Below, piece after piece: positions 1-10,058 of a stretch of 64,000 nt of DNA (its first letter is position 1; the number at the start of each line of letters is the position of its first letter). Position numbers and translations under genes: made by a program. The stretch lies in assembly GCF_003369915.1 (NCBI RefSeq), contig NC_046677.1:19672913-19736912 (forward strand), in the 5' to 3' direction. A model generated the notes under the pieces. The model searched no databases. It saw only the letters and a program-made list of their open reading frames with translations, and had not been told where the DNA came from. The DNA is from Drosophila miranda (Eukaryota > Arthropoda > Insecta > Diptera > Drosophilidae).

Positions 1-919
1 AGCTGCACTCGAAATCGATACTAAATTTTGGCAGCAGCACCTGCACTCCCTCCATTTGCATGCACTGCTGCAATGCGCCCAGATCAATTCCGCGCAGCTG
101 GCTTTCCAGTTTCGTGAGTCCCTCGCGTTGATTGGGCAGGATTAGCAGCATGGACAGTTCTTCGGCGTGCTCGTAGGGAAGCTCAATGGCGCGAGCGTTC
201 AGTTCCCTCAGTTCCGCGTACTTTACAAACATATCGTCGTCGAACAGCATGGCCACCGACTTTGATGTTTCGCCTTTGTTGCTGTGAAACTCGTAGAGAC
301 CCGTACGGTATGCACTAAAGGGAAGAAACCACTTGCTTTGGAGGTTAGCCGCCAGCAAGAGCAGCAGCTTGGCCGCGTGGCCACTATCTACAAGAGTCGA
401 TTGCCAGTTGCCGCCTCCAACAGCAGCCAATATCTGTTCGCTTACGTGACGACGCAGCTTCTCCGTCTGTTCCATATTGATGCACTCGGCAGTCACATGA
501 AAGTATGTTTGAGCAATTTTCTGAAAATCTTCAGCTATCCCTTCAGGGCTGGACTCAGGGCTTGGCTGTATCAGCAGGCGGTTCTGCAATTCAACGTGGG
601 TATCAGCATCCCTGGTTACATTTGCAAGCTCTGCAGCGTAATAGTTGGCCATCTTGGCATTGCTTGGGAAGCGTTGCTTAAGCCGCAACAGCTTCTGGAA
701 TTCTTCTGCGGTGGCTCCATCTGAGCCAAGGTAGAGGAGTGCCAGACTGGCTTCCAGGAGCAGAGGCGACATGAGCACATTCTGATCGGTGGCCGTCGAT
801 GCAATGCTGTGATAGATCTCCGCAGCTAGATTGGACTCCGGTGGAACGCTGCTCACAGGGGGACTGGGTGCTTCACTCATAATGGGGCGGCTCAGATCTG
901 CTGCTCTTGCGATGGAATT
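1..919 (-). CDS. Spn31A: Serpin, Spn31A-like, partial (N-terminal part; 3' end outside window)
   Basis: The minus strand is open from a splice acceptor (TTTTACAG before 919) to the window edge. The Met at 878-880 starts MSEAPSPPVSSVPPESNL. What follows is a typical serpin N-terminal half: NVLMSPLLLEASLALLYLG, then DGATAEEFQKLL (helix A/B and the E-T-A-E-E-like segment), LLLAANLQSKWFLPF (strand region with Asn and Trp) and ELSMLLILPNQREGL (the s3A-s4C-like segment of serpins). Serpins are usually about 380-420 aa; about 300 residues are visible and the reactive-centre loop is missing, so inhibitory status cannot be judged. The frame stays open upstream of the Met to the acceptor (codons N-S-I-A-R-A-A-D-L-S-R-P-I), so translation may begin in an upstream exon. 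The name rests on the serpin fold plus neighbours Pen and Cpr31A, known for D. melanogaster 31A. Confidence 0.85.
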
Positions 920-3480
920 CTGTAAAATATGTACATAAAAATTAAATTAATCTATGCCACATGCTTGCAATCTAAGCATACATATATCTATGATGGTTTA
1001 TGCCATATGATCTATTAAATTGAACCATCTTAGCCTCAGAATCCCTTTCAGCATAATGTGAAACACATGTGTCGACATTTATACGACACTAACATAAACT
1101 TTGCCCTGAACTATGCGCCTTTAAACTGAAATATTAATGAAAAAGTGCAAATACGATTCTACACTTTACACTAATTTCCATTGCGACTCGCCGCCTCCAA
1201 GAGACAAAACTTAGCTAGTTGCCACTAAAGTGGTTTTCGTAATAAAAAACTAAGCGTAATTTCTTCTGTCTCAATACCTAAACAAGGCACGAAGGAACAA
1301 AAGCACACAGAATACAAAACAAATGATTAAATAAATAAAGTAAGCAAGAGAACACTAGGCCAAACTTGACACTATTTTCGGCAAGTAAACAAAACGGAAG
1401 CGCCGAGTCGGAAAACTTTCTAACAGTGCTTTGGCTGTATATTTCACGCGAATTTTGGTTTGGTTTGGTTTGGTTTGTTTCTGTTCTTCTCGGCGGTGGG
1501 GGCCCACTCCCTTAACCAATCCCGAATTGCATTTCATGGCGATTCCTATGCGGCGCGCACACTTTCTGCTCGCTTAATTGCGCCATCAACCAACTGCACC
1601 CCCACCCAAATGGAAAATAAAAACGAACTGTTTTCCGCTCAAAGTATACGTATACACGCCTACGCCTACGCCTACGCCCGCGCCTACGCCAACGGCAGCG
1701 TCACTGCTCTCGCTATATAAGTAGCGCTACTCTAATACTAGACATTGTTTTTGTTTATTTTTGGTGCGCCAATTTTGTTTTCTTTCTTTACGAAATTACA
1801 CTACATCATGAGTTTGTCAAATGTGTTGTTTTTTAAAGTCTATTGCTCTATTGCAAAATAGAGCGCAAATGCACATCTGACGTTAATGGCTGAGTGGCAT
1901 ATGGCAAATCCTCACTGGATTTCCATAGCTGCGTGCGAGGTCATGGCAGCGCTTTCGAAGTGGCATCATCAACCACAATAGTTTTCTGTGAAATATTCGA
2001 GCAGCAGTCAATTCTGATCAGTGGCACAGAGGCCTCTCCATTTCGTTTGAAATGAACAGTACACCGTTTTGACTGAAATAGTGCCGTAACAATATTTAAG
2101 ATACGCTTTTACCTGAACGAATATTGTTAGAAGTTCTATCGAGGTAGTGCTGAACAGAAAACAGAAAATTATGTAAAGTTTGTGCCTGTAAAAATTCGCG
2201 CCCGCACGCAGCTTCGGACAAAAATCGACTAAATGCTCGCGCTCGGAAACAATAAAAGAATTCAAAAAGAACCAATTAAGTTTGCCCGGCGCTGCTCACA
2301 CCCGCCTCATCGATGACGACACTTGGGCAATGCGGAGGCAAAAGCTCTGGCTCTGGCCAATGTCTTCATACCGGTTCAAATTTTCGGCAACTACTTTTCC
2401 GATGCTACATTTTAATCTATTTTTATAATTTTTTTGCCGTGAATTAAATCTAAAAAGACTTACGGTGGACTGCCGCTGCATTCGGTGTGGGTGTTCATCA
2501 GCGTCGACCGTTCACGAGTTTGGTTTTTGTTTTGGAGCGCTGCAATGAACGATGATTGCCGCGGATGCTGCTGCTAGTGCCGCGTTCTCCAGTCCCCAGT
2601 CCCGCTGTTGATTGAATTGAGTTGTGCGGTTCGCTCTGTTTCCATAGTTCTTGTTTAATCATTTTATCTAATCTGGATTGGGGTCGCTGGACACATATGT
2701 GGGTAATTCTGTGTATACTCGTATGTACTTGCTTTTAGCTGCAGATGAAGAAGCAGCGAATGTAGCATTTATGTCCGAAACTGTGCCAAGTGTAAATTTG
2801 ATACACATCCTGAAAAATAAGAATGCATTTATTAATTGAAAGAAATTCAAATCAAAGACTTATCAAAAGCCAGAGACTTACGATGAAATCTCGATACATT
2901 CGTTTCATACTCAAACTAAGGAATCTCTTCATAGGAATCTCTTCATTTAAAACAAAACTTTTTCTGGTAGTGTTCTTAAAAGATCTTGACATTTCATCAG
3001 GTGACAGAACCGATAGATTGGGAAATATAAGAAACAGCACATGTTATTTCTTATAAAAGTGATCTACAGTTTAACTACATGTCTCTGTGGCGACATCTGA
3101 CGGCGAAGATCAGGAAAATATATGTGCATATGTACGTATGTTTATTGCTACAAGGGGCACGACACACCACCTGGCAATTCTACATTTATTATACACAACT
3201 TTGGTAGTTTAAAGTATGCTATGGTCTCTGTTGTTTCTCTCACGTCATTGTTTTATAATGATTCTGTCCCCTGATGGCAAATCAGAAAAATGTCGATGCT
3301 GTTCCATGAAACTGCATCAATCAAAAACGTCGGCTGCATACAATTTCATCAATCAGAATCACAATAGACTTGTGTAAAAGTACATATTTAAAGAGTAATT
3401 TAGGGTAAAATGAAATGAACAAATAAACAGCTGGATGGATAACATTTGGGCAAAGAATATAATTAATCATTCAAACAATT
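920..3480. other. Serpin upstream region with candidate leader exons
   Basis: No complete gene is seen. Two minus-strand splice donors here could join the serpin exon acceptor at 919 in frame. One lies after 2464, where a Met at 2479-2481 gives the leader M-Q-R-Q-S-T. The other lies after 2113, where a Met at 2263-2265 gives a 51-residue leader with a hydrophobic stretch (YIIFCFLFSTTSIELLTIFV). Both keep phase 0. A (TTTGG)n tract at 1456-1477, a CCTACG-type tandem at about 1655-1690 and a TATATAAG at about 1712-1719 are also present; I cannot assign the TATA-like site to a transcript. From 2900 to 3480 I see only AT-rich spacer. Confidence 0.4.
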
Positions 3481-3485
3481 CATTA

Positions 3486-3491
3486 TTTATT
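3486..3491 (-). terminator. Probable Pen poly(A) signal
   Basis: TTTATT on the plus strand reads AATAAA on the minus strand, about 550 bp downstream of the Pen stop codon. It is the best-placed canonical hexamer for the Pen 3' UTR. Other AT-rich hexamers nearby could also be used. Confidence 0.4.
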
Positions 3492-4035
3492 CATCAACTT
3501 AAAATACAATATTACGAATCGAGGATGAGGACACTGGTGGTGGGTGGTAAATTGTTGTAATGCTTGCGCGAAGGTGGATGGATTAAAATCATAATATGTA
3601 TACATAAATAAATACTAACAATCTAAAATAATGTCCGAAACGGGCCCAAAAAGTTTCCAAATACAAATTTAGGGCACACAGACTGAATCGGGACAGGGCA
3701 ATGCTCCAACAGCACAGCTGAGTAGAGCAGATGCAATTACGATTTGAAAACGAGATGCAATTAGTGTATAATGCACTACCAGAGATTCAATAAATCCGTG
3801 GGAGTGGTGGATAAATAACCGTACCGACCAATGATGTGTGAATGCCATTTTGTTTTGAGAGATTGATAAAGCTGAGAAAAAAACATTTGTCTGTGTCTGT
3901 CGTGAATGCCTCTCCAAGTGCTTGAGTATGTTCATTTTGGGGATTTTTGGGGGATTTTTCGTGCTGTGTTAGAAGATGACTATGCACTAAGTGTAGCCTA
4001 AGTTAAAAGAAGTTGTATGATGTGTAATATGTAGC

Positions 4036-5789
4036 CTAGAATGTGTAACCACCCTCTGGAGCCTTAGGCTGAGTTGCATTAAATTCGAGGGCTCCATTCA
4101 CTTCCTGGGGGGCGAGCTCTTGCTCGGCCTCGTCGTCGCCATTGCTGAAGTAGGTATCGATAATTGCGTACGCCTTCTTGTACACCTCTTCGTTCTCGTG
4201 TTGCTGCAATGTTTCTAGTTTATCCAATCCGCCCATCTCTTCGACCATGAGACAGAGGTTCTCAGTACCGCCCAGTTTCTCGGCCAGCGCAAAGAGGTTG
4301 GACAAGCCAGTCTGCACAACTTTGATGGTGCGTGGATCTTTAGCATCGAGCAAGTCGATGAATGGCTTCAATATTTTGAACTTCTCAATCAGATCCACAA
4401 TCTGCTCTGGGGTGCCCGATGTTGTCGTGTTGGTCACTGCCCATGCGGCCTCTTTTTGTGCCTTAAAATCGCCCTTCTCGAGCACGTTGCGTAGTTGTTG
4501 GAAGATGCCAGCTTCAATAACTGCTTGGATTTGCTTCTGATTACCTGCTGTTATGTTACTTACAGTCCAAGCAGCCTCCTTGACAATGTTGCTCTTGTTG
4601 TGCTGCAGCAGCAGACCCAGTCGGGGCAAGCCACCCGCAGCAATAACAACATCGGTCTGTAAAGAACAATTGATATTAGCTAATGGTTCGAAGGTACCAT
4701 TTGGTTGACAACTGACCTGTACATCTGTGCCGGTGACAATGTTTCCCACACTGCGCAGTGCTGGCACAATTATGCTGGGCTCATCCATTTGCAAAAGTTC
4801 TACTAGTCTAGGAACTGCATCCGAGTCCACTACCGCCTGAATCTTGTGGTTGTCATCATCGGTGACATATGACAAAGCCCAGCAGGCGTCGGCCAAAACC
4901 TGAATATCTTCACTAAGCAAAAGCTGCGACAGAACTGGCAGCAAGCGTGTCACTTGTTCAAAGGGCGGCGAAGGATTCTTGTTGCGGCACAGATTAGACA
5001 TCAGCCAGACAATGTTCCGCAAAAATGAAAGCGGCGTTTCGTTGTTAATCAGGGGCAAAATACCATCGATGACATTATGTTGGATTACAATGTCGCGAGC
5101 AGCGGCTCCATCGCCGGCTATGTTACCCAAAGCCCATACGGCCTGCTCGGCAAGATTGATAGAGTTCGACTGCAGCAGGGCAACAAAATGCGGCACTGCA
5201 TTGTGCTCGATGACACAGCGTGTCTGGTCAGATGTTCCCGAGGCAATGTTTGTCAAAGCCCAGGCTGCCTCAAACTGCAACATGGTACTGTGGTGGGGGG
5301 TCACTGTAATGCACCGCATGCACTAACCTACTGCAAATACTTACTTGCTGGTGTTTTGAAGAAATCGTATGCATATGGGAACGATGCCATGGCCAATCAT
5401 TAGATCAATGGGTGGATTGCGCTCGCGACTCAGCATCTTCCGTGCCGACTGCATACCCATGAACTGGCGCTCCTGATCCTCGCTGTTCATGGCCGCCACA
5501 ATCTCATCCACCGACAGCTGCACCGGCGACTGACCATTTAATTCTTTCAGGGGCGAGGTGAGGTCTTCGTCGTTGATGTTGCGACGCTTGAACATCTGAT
5601 CCTCCTTTTTGGACTTGCGCAACTCAATGGTAACCTCATGGCGACGCATGCGCGAGTCCTACAGATTAGCAAAAGTGAGGTTAATTCCGAGCGCATCAAC
5701 CCGCCACGGCCCGCCGCGAAACGTACCTGCGTGTTGATTGTGTTGGACTTATACGAGCCCTGACGAGTGTTTGCATCCGTTTTATTCAT
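4036..5789 (-). CDS. Pen: Pendulin / importin alpha2 (karyopherin alpha)
   Basis: Adaptor that binds classical nuclear localisation signals and links cargo to importin beta. Four coding exons fit: 5727-5789, 5345-5658, 4717-5287 and 4036-4656, together 1569 bp, giving 522 aa. The N-terminal importin-beta-binding domain is in exon 2 ([17 protein letters not shown], then MFKRRN). Armadillo repeats follow with the Trp/Asn NLS-binding ladder ([74 protein letters not shown]). The C-terminus carries the acidic [17 protein letters not shown] segment. The AA|T junction between exons 2 and 3 restores the expected Q-N-T-M-L-Q-F-E. The intron at 4657-4716 is 60 bp, stop-free and in frame, so a retained form would carry 20 extra residues. 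In Drosophila, Pen is needed for mitosis-linked import and germline function (family knowledge). Confidence 0.97.
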
Positions 5790-6400
5790 GACGAAAATTT
5801 TGATTTACCAAAATTTTGTTCTAAAATAATTTGTTAAGCTCCAGTTGCTCCGAACGACAAGTGTAGAATGTAGAACTGAAATAAATGAGGTTGCAAAGAT
5901 GTGTGAAACGAAATGACAAGGGCTGCTTTGATTCGTTTTCCTTTCCTTCTCCTTTGAGCATACGGCACCGGCAGAGCGTCGGCAGAGGCAGATCCAGAAA
6001 CGAAGGCAGAGGCGAAAACGCAGGCCGATAAGACCGGCTTTTCAGAGGGCTGGCAAGAAACAACAACAAAGCAACAGCTGCAGTCAGCCGCCATTTGCAC
6101 ATTTGGCGGCGCTGCCTTCGCGGTAAAGACAGACAGACAGCCAGACAGACGGACGGACGAATAGGTGTTCCTTTTATTTGCCAACTTACCTTCAGGTTAT
6201 GTGCGAAACCGCAACGCGTGTGTGCCTCTGCGTCTGTGTTATTTGGAAAAAATCACTCACAAAAATATTTACACAATTTTCTTGTATACTCCACTAAAAA
6301 TGTTTAGGAAAATTTTGTACGTTCCCGAACAATGAAGTAAATGTCGCCGTTTAGTTTGAAAAGCAAGCGAGCAGATTTATCGAAAAAGTAACTAACCCAG
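5790..6400 (-). promoter_or_regulatory. Pen: Pen 5' UTR, leader intron and promoter region
   Basis: A donor GTAAGT (minus strand, exon ending at 6190) and an acceptor TTATTTTAG (exon resuming at 5820) define a likely 369-bp 5' UTR intron at 5821-6189. Transcription should therefore start upstream of 6190, between about 6190 and 6400. A TATCGAAA, one base off the DRE consensus, lies at about 6378. I see no TATA box, which suits a broadly expressed gene. Confidence 0.5.
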
Positions 6401-6600
6401 TTAGCCCCCCTTTATTTAAACTGGAGAACAATGGGTTAATCGATCTCTGTCCATAATCGTCCGTGGCTTAATATTGCTAGCTAACTCAGACCGTAAGCAC
6501 TGACCGCTTAATGTTATCCGAATGATGAATCTATTTTTTACAAGATTGACAATTTTTAAAGACTTCGCTTTTTGAGCTTTTTTATGAAATAAAGTTTAAA
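6390..6600 (+). repeat. Diverged copy of a dispersed repeat (also at 46 kb and 52-53 kb)
   Basis: Shares with the 52-kb copy the block AATGGGTTAATCG, a preceding CCCCC(T)CTTTATTTAAAC-like segment and, further on, TTTTTACAAGATTGACAATTTTTAAAGAC, which matches the TCTACAAGATTGGCTAGTTTTTAATCC-type core of the other copies. It is the most diverged copy, judged by eye. It has no coding capacity. Confidence 0.4.
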
Positions 6601-7328
6601 CCAAAAAATGTTTATTATTTTTTGCATGGTAACTACACGGCAACTACACATTTAATACATATCAACTACATATTTATGTAGCATGGAAATTTTTATAGCC
6701 TATTTTCTTTAAATTTTGTAACAATCCAGTTTTCCATGCTGCTTTGATCATGATTTTTTCTCATAATGTCACTTTTTTTACCTATTCATATAATTGATTT
6801 GAAATATTTGTATCGTTCAATTTACTGAATGAGTTCGTTCGCGAACTATCAACTCGTTCTTTTAGTTCGTTCGTTCCGTTCACCGATCGATACTAATCGG
6901 CTAGAGAGATCGGCTAAAATATTGCCCGCCAGATTCAAATCGCAATTCAATGCGCTGTCGTCTTGTGGCCATTTGATCATAGATGAAAATTTTTTTTCTT
7001 AAAAATTCTCTCTCCCTGTAAATACAAGCAATAGCAATTGCAATCTTCGGGTGTCTGTGTGTGTTCAGCTGCGCTGTATTGGCTGAATCTGCAAATCTCG
7101 CCGTCAGTTTAAATATTAAGTTTTAACGGTTCTGGCTCATGCGCATTTGACCGTTAAATAATGAAATACAAATTATATTGAATCTTGTTATTGAGTTAAG
7201 AGTTGAAATAAAATTAATTCAATTACCATTAATTATTAAAAGGTAGTTAATTCGCTCTTTCAATAAAAAAATGCGGAGAAAATAGCGACCGGCGTGCGAG
7301 AACGCAATAATTTTTGTTTCGTGCTCAA
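6601..7328. other. AT-rich spacer with a GTTCG/CGAAC cluster
   Basis: No gene is visible. At 6832-6847 there is a perfect inverted repeat, AGTTCG with loop TTCG and CGAACT. More TTCGTTCG units follow to about 6880, then CCGATCGATAC, which contains a CGATA-type site. The rest is AT-rich. The stretch separates the Pen promoter from the Cpr31A 3' end. Confidence 0.4.
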
Positions 7329-7334
7329 TTTATT
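7329..7334 (-). terminator. Cpr31A poly(A) signal
   Basis: TTTATT on the plus strand is AATAAA on the minus strand, 41 bp beyond the Cpr31A stop codon. It is the nearest canonical hexamer. Confidence 0.6.
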
Positions 7335-7374
7335 TTGCAGTAATTTTTTCAACAAGGTTCTGTAGTGTCACATT

Positions 7375-8427
7375 CTAGGCTGTCTTCTTGTCATCCCCCT
7401 TGTTTTCCTCATTAACGGGCGCTGGGGCGACTGTAGAGGTAGTGTTGGCGTTTACCGCCGGAGCAGCAGAGCGCGCCTCCACCACATCGGAGTCATCGTT
7501 GTTGTCCGCGACAGCGGGCGCTGGTGAGGCAGGGGCGTAGGGGGGGAACTGCTGATCCTGCGGGTAGTCCTGCTGGGCCTGCTGCTGCTGCTGCTGCTGC
7601 TGATCCTGTCCGTCACTATAGTCAACAGGAGTGGGTTCCAGCTCTGGCTGTGCCGGTGCCTCTACAACTTCACCGTGCTGTTCGGCGAACACCTGCTGTG
7701 GGGCGAAGAGCTGCTGCTGGTGGATTTGCGTCTGCTGGGGGTAGTATATGGGGGCAGGCAGAGATACAACAGGGGCGGAACGGGCGGCTACGAAGGGCTC
7801 ACGCTGGACCACGGCATTGAATCCGTTGATATCGTCAGCGGTGTAGGTCACCGTGCGCTTGTAGCCATCGGCATCGAGCACGCTGTACGACCCAACCACA
7901 TTGCCTCCGTCACGAGTCTCCATCTGGCTCTTGATGTCTCCAGTCACGGAGTCGTGCACTCCATAGGAGAAGTCGTAGCGTGGAGCCGACTCTACCTCCA
8001 CTTGCTTCACAACGGTATGCAGTGGCGCAGGTGCAATGGTCTTGACCAGGGGAGCAGCCACAGCAACGGGCGCAACGGCCTTGACAATTGGAGCTGGAAG
8101 GGCATAGGACTTGGCGTACACGGGGGCCGCGGGCACGACGGTCTTGGCCAGCACTGGAGCCACATGGTGGTAGACTGGAGCGGCATACGGTTGATGATAT
8201 ACGGCTGCTGGAGCCTGATAAGTGGCATAAGTGGCCGGATGGTATCCAGCGTACGTGGCCGCGAATCCGGCGCTGCAGGAGCCGGCGATCGCCAAAAGGG
8301 AGACAACAGTCAGAACCTGTGAGTGGAATGGATTTCAGAGCGTGCTGCATGAGCCGTTGAACTGGAATGATGGGGGGACATCCTTGTATCATTCGATTCC
8401 CGAAGTACAACTTACTTTGGCTTGCAT
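7375..8427 (-). CDS. Cpr31A: RR-2 cuticular protein, Cpr31A-like
   Basis: Secreted structural protein of the chitin cuticle, 317 aa in two exons: 8416-8427 (M-Q-A-K) and 7375-8316. The 4-codon first exon followed by the signal-peptide core VLTVVSLLAIAGSCSA is typical of insect cuticle genes. After an Ala/Tyr/Pro/Val-rich region (residues about 21-110) comes the extended Rebers-Riddiford chitin-binding consensus, about residues 117-180. It shows RYDFSYGVHDSVTGD, GSYSVLDADGYKRTVTYTAD and GFNAVVQRE, of RR-2 type. The C-terminal third is low-complexity: a polyglutamine run (CAG repeats, plus-strand positions about 7577-7605), Pro/Ala and acidic segments. The name follows from neighbour Pen and the long C-terminal tail; Cpr30F is a shorter family member. 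The plus-strand ORFs over this gene are shadows. Confidence 0.9.
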
Positions 8428-8589
8428 TTTGAAAGGGGAATTAGTTCCTTTTAGATTGCTCGTAGATTGAATGGCACGTGCCACACAAAAGGCTCGAAGC
8501 GAAGACTGGACTTTTGTATCCGTGTCGGTTGATAATGAGGCGGAATGGAGTTCCCCGACTCTTGGCGATGCAAACGACGTTGACTTAAT

Positions 8590-8623
8590 GATGCGGTTCA
8601 CTCCCGTCGCTTGTCACTTTATA
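8590..8623 (-). promoter_or_regulatory. Cpr31A: Cpr31A TATA promoter
   Basis: TATAAAG on the minus strand at 8617-8623, with an initiator-like TCATTA about 27-30 bp downstream near 8590-8594. This gives a 5' UTR of about 165 nt before the Met at 8425-8427. A focused TATA promoter is usual for stage-specific cuticle genes. Confidence 0.65.
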
Positions 8624-10030
8624 TGGGGCAGGCATAGGCATAGCCCCAGCTCAGAATTAGCTATAAGAAGTTGCGCTGGGCCAAACCGGTAATACTTACG
8701 AGTATGTACAAAAGTATATCTGGTGCCAGTTGACAATTTGACAATTGTCGACGGAACTGGTTTCGGTAAATTTGTCTTCGCTTTGGTACTGGCATCGATT
8801 TCGGATTCGGATACGGTTTCAGTTTCAGTTTCGTTTTCGTTTCGGGCTTTGATTTCAAGTTCAGCGCATTGGCGCTTCCTTGTAGGCCTACAGGAGGGGT
8901 GCGTAATTAATTGCGATTCGAGTACTATTCAATTAACTTTCCCATTGTCAACTCAGCACCTTTTCACGGCCCCCCCAGGCGTCTGCAGCCATTACAGCAC
9001 GGCTTGCGTTCAGCACTTGACACTCATTTTGTTTTTCTTCGAGACATGCGCGCCAATGGAGCGCGAAATTCACTGCCATCGGAGGGCCAGGTTACCCCAG
9101 AGGGGCCCTCACCTCACCTCACCCCGCCCCACCCCTCTCCACCTGCTGCCAAGATGTAGGGGGACTTGTCACAGGGGTCCGCTTTGACTTCACTATGGAT
9201 GCCGTTTGTATGTCAGCAGCGTTTGCTTCATTTGCGGCATGATTTTCAGTTTTCGTTTTTACCCCTGCTGCCTTTTAGAAAACTTATTATTGTTCCATTT
9301 CATGTTTACTTAATGGTGGGTGTCCATGGGCGTCGTGTCCCACATGCAGACATTGGCACAGTTTCTCTACAGTTCGCATACAGATGGTAGCTGGCAGTAC
9401 GTCTGATACGACTCTCAACAGCCGGAACAAAGGTCTAAAAACACAAGTCCGAGCAATGGGCAAAGAGGATTACTAATAACTGCGCTCCTTTACTTCTTAT
9501 TTCTGTGGACATGCCTCAATGGGCACTCTGAGGTCAAATGTAACATTAAAGGGTAGGCAAATCATAAAGTGGTTGAGAATTATTGTATGAATGCATATTT
9601 GAATTCGAGTTTGAAAGGAAACCAAGCCCCAAATTACAAAAGTTACAGTTGAGAGCCTGCACCAGCTGCTCCATCCTGCTTTATGAGGGAAAACTGACGG
9701 AAACAGAAACATTGGGTCTTTGGAAGTGGGCCCTAATTAATACAGAAGACATGAAGGTTGCCCGAAAAGGTTTTTCTTGGAAATTCACCACAGACCAGGA
9801 AAAAGTTGTCAACTCATTTCAGCGGTTCGAATCGATGTAATTAAGCGGCTTCAAGGAACTCTGAGACCTCTGTATAGTAGAGGCGATCGATGTTCAAAAA
9901 AAATTGAAAGTGCGTGAAACGTTCATGGGCCTTTGTGTCCGTCTTGGAGGTTGGCGTGAGCCATTAACATCCGATTACAGTGTCCGAACACGTACCCCAG
10001 ACCATCAAGATGCGTAGGCATACAATACAA

Positions 10031-10058
10031 GAGACAGAGAGAGAGAGAGAGAGAGAGA
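10031..10058. repeat. (GA)n microsatellite
   Basis: Uninterrupted GA dinucleotides after GAGACA. It could act as a GAGA-factor binding tract, but nothing around it shows a promoter. Confidence 0.8.

Noticed and set aside
1460..1720. 86-codon plus-strand ORF with an Ala/Tyr repeat tail
   Set aside because: The tail is the CCTACG tandem repeat. No other sign of coding.
7675..8322. 215-codon plus-strand ORF opposite Cpr31A
   Set aside because: Antisense shadow of the cuticle protein exon, biased by its Ala/Pro/Val codons.
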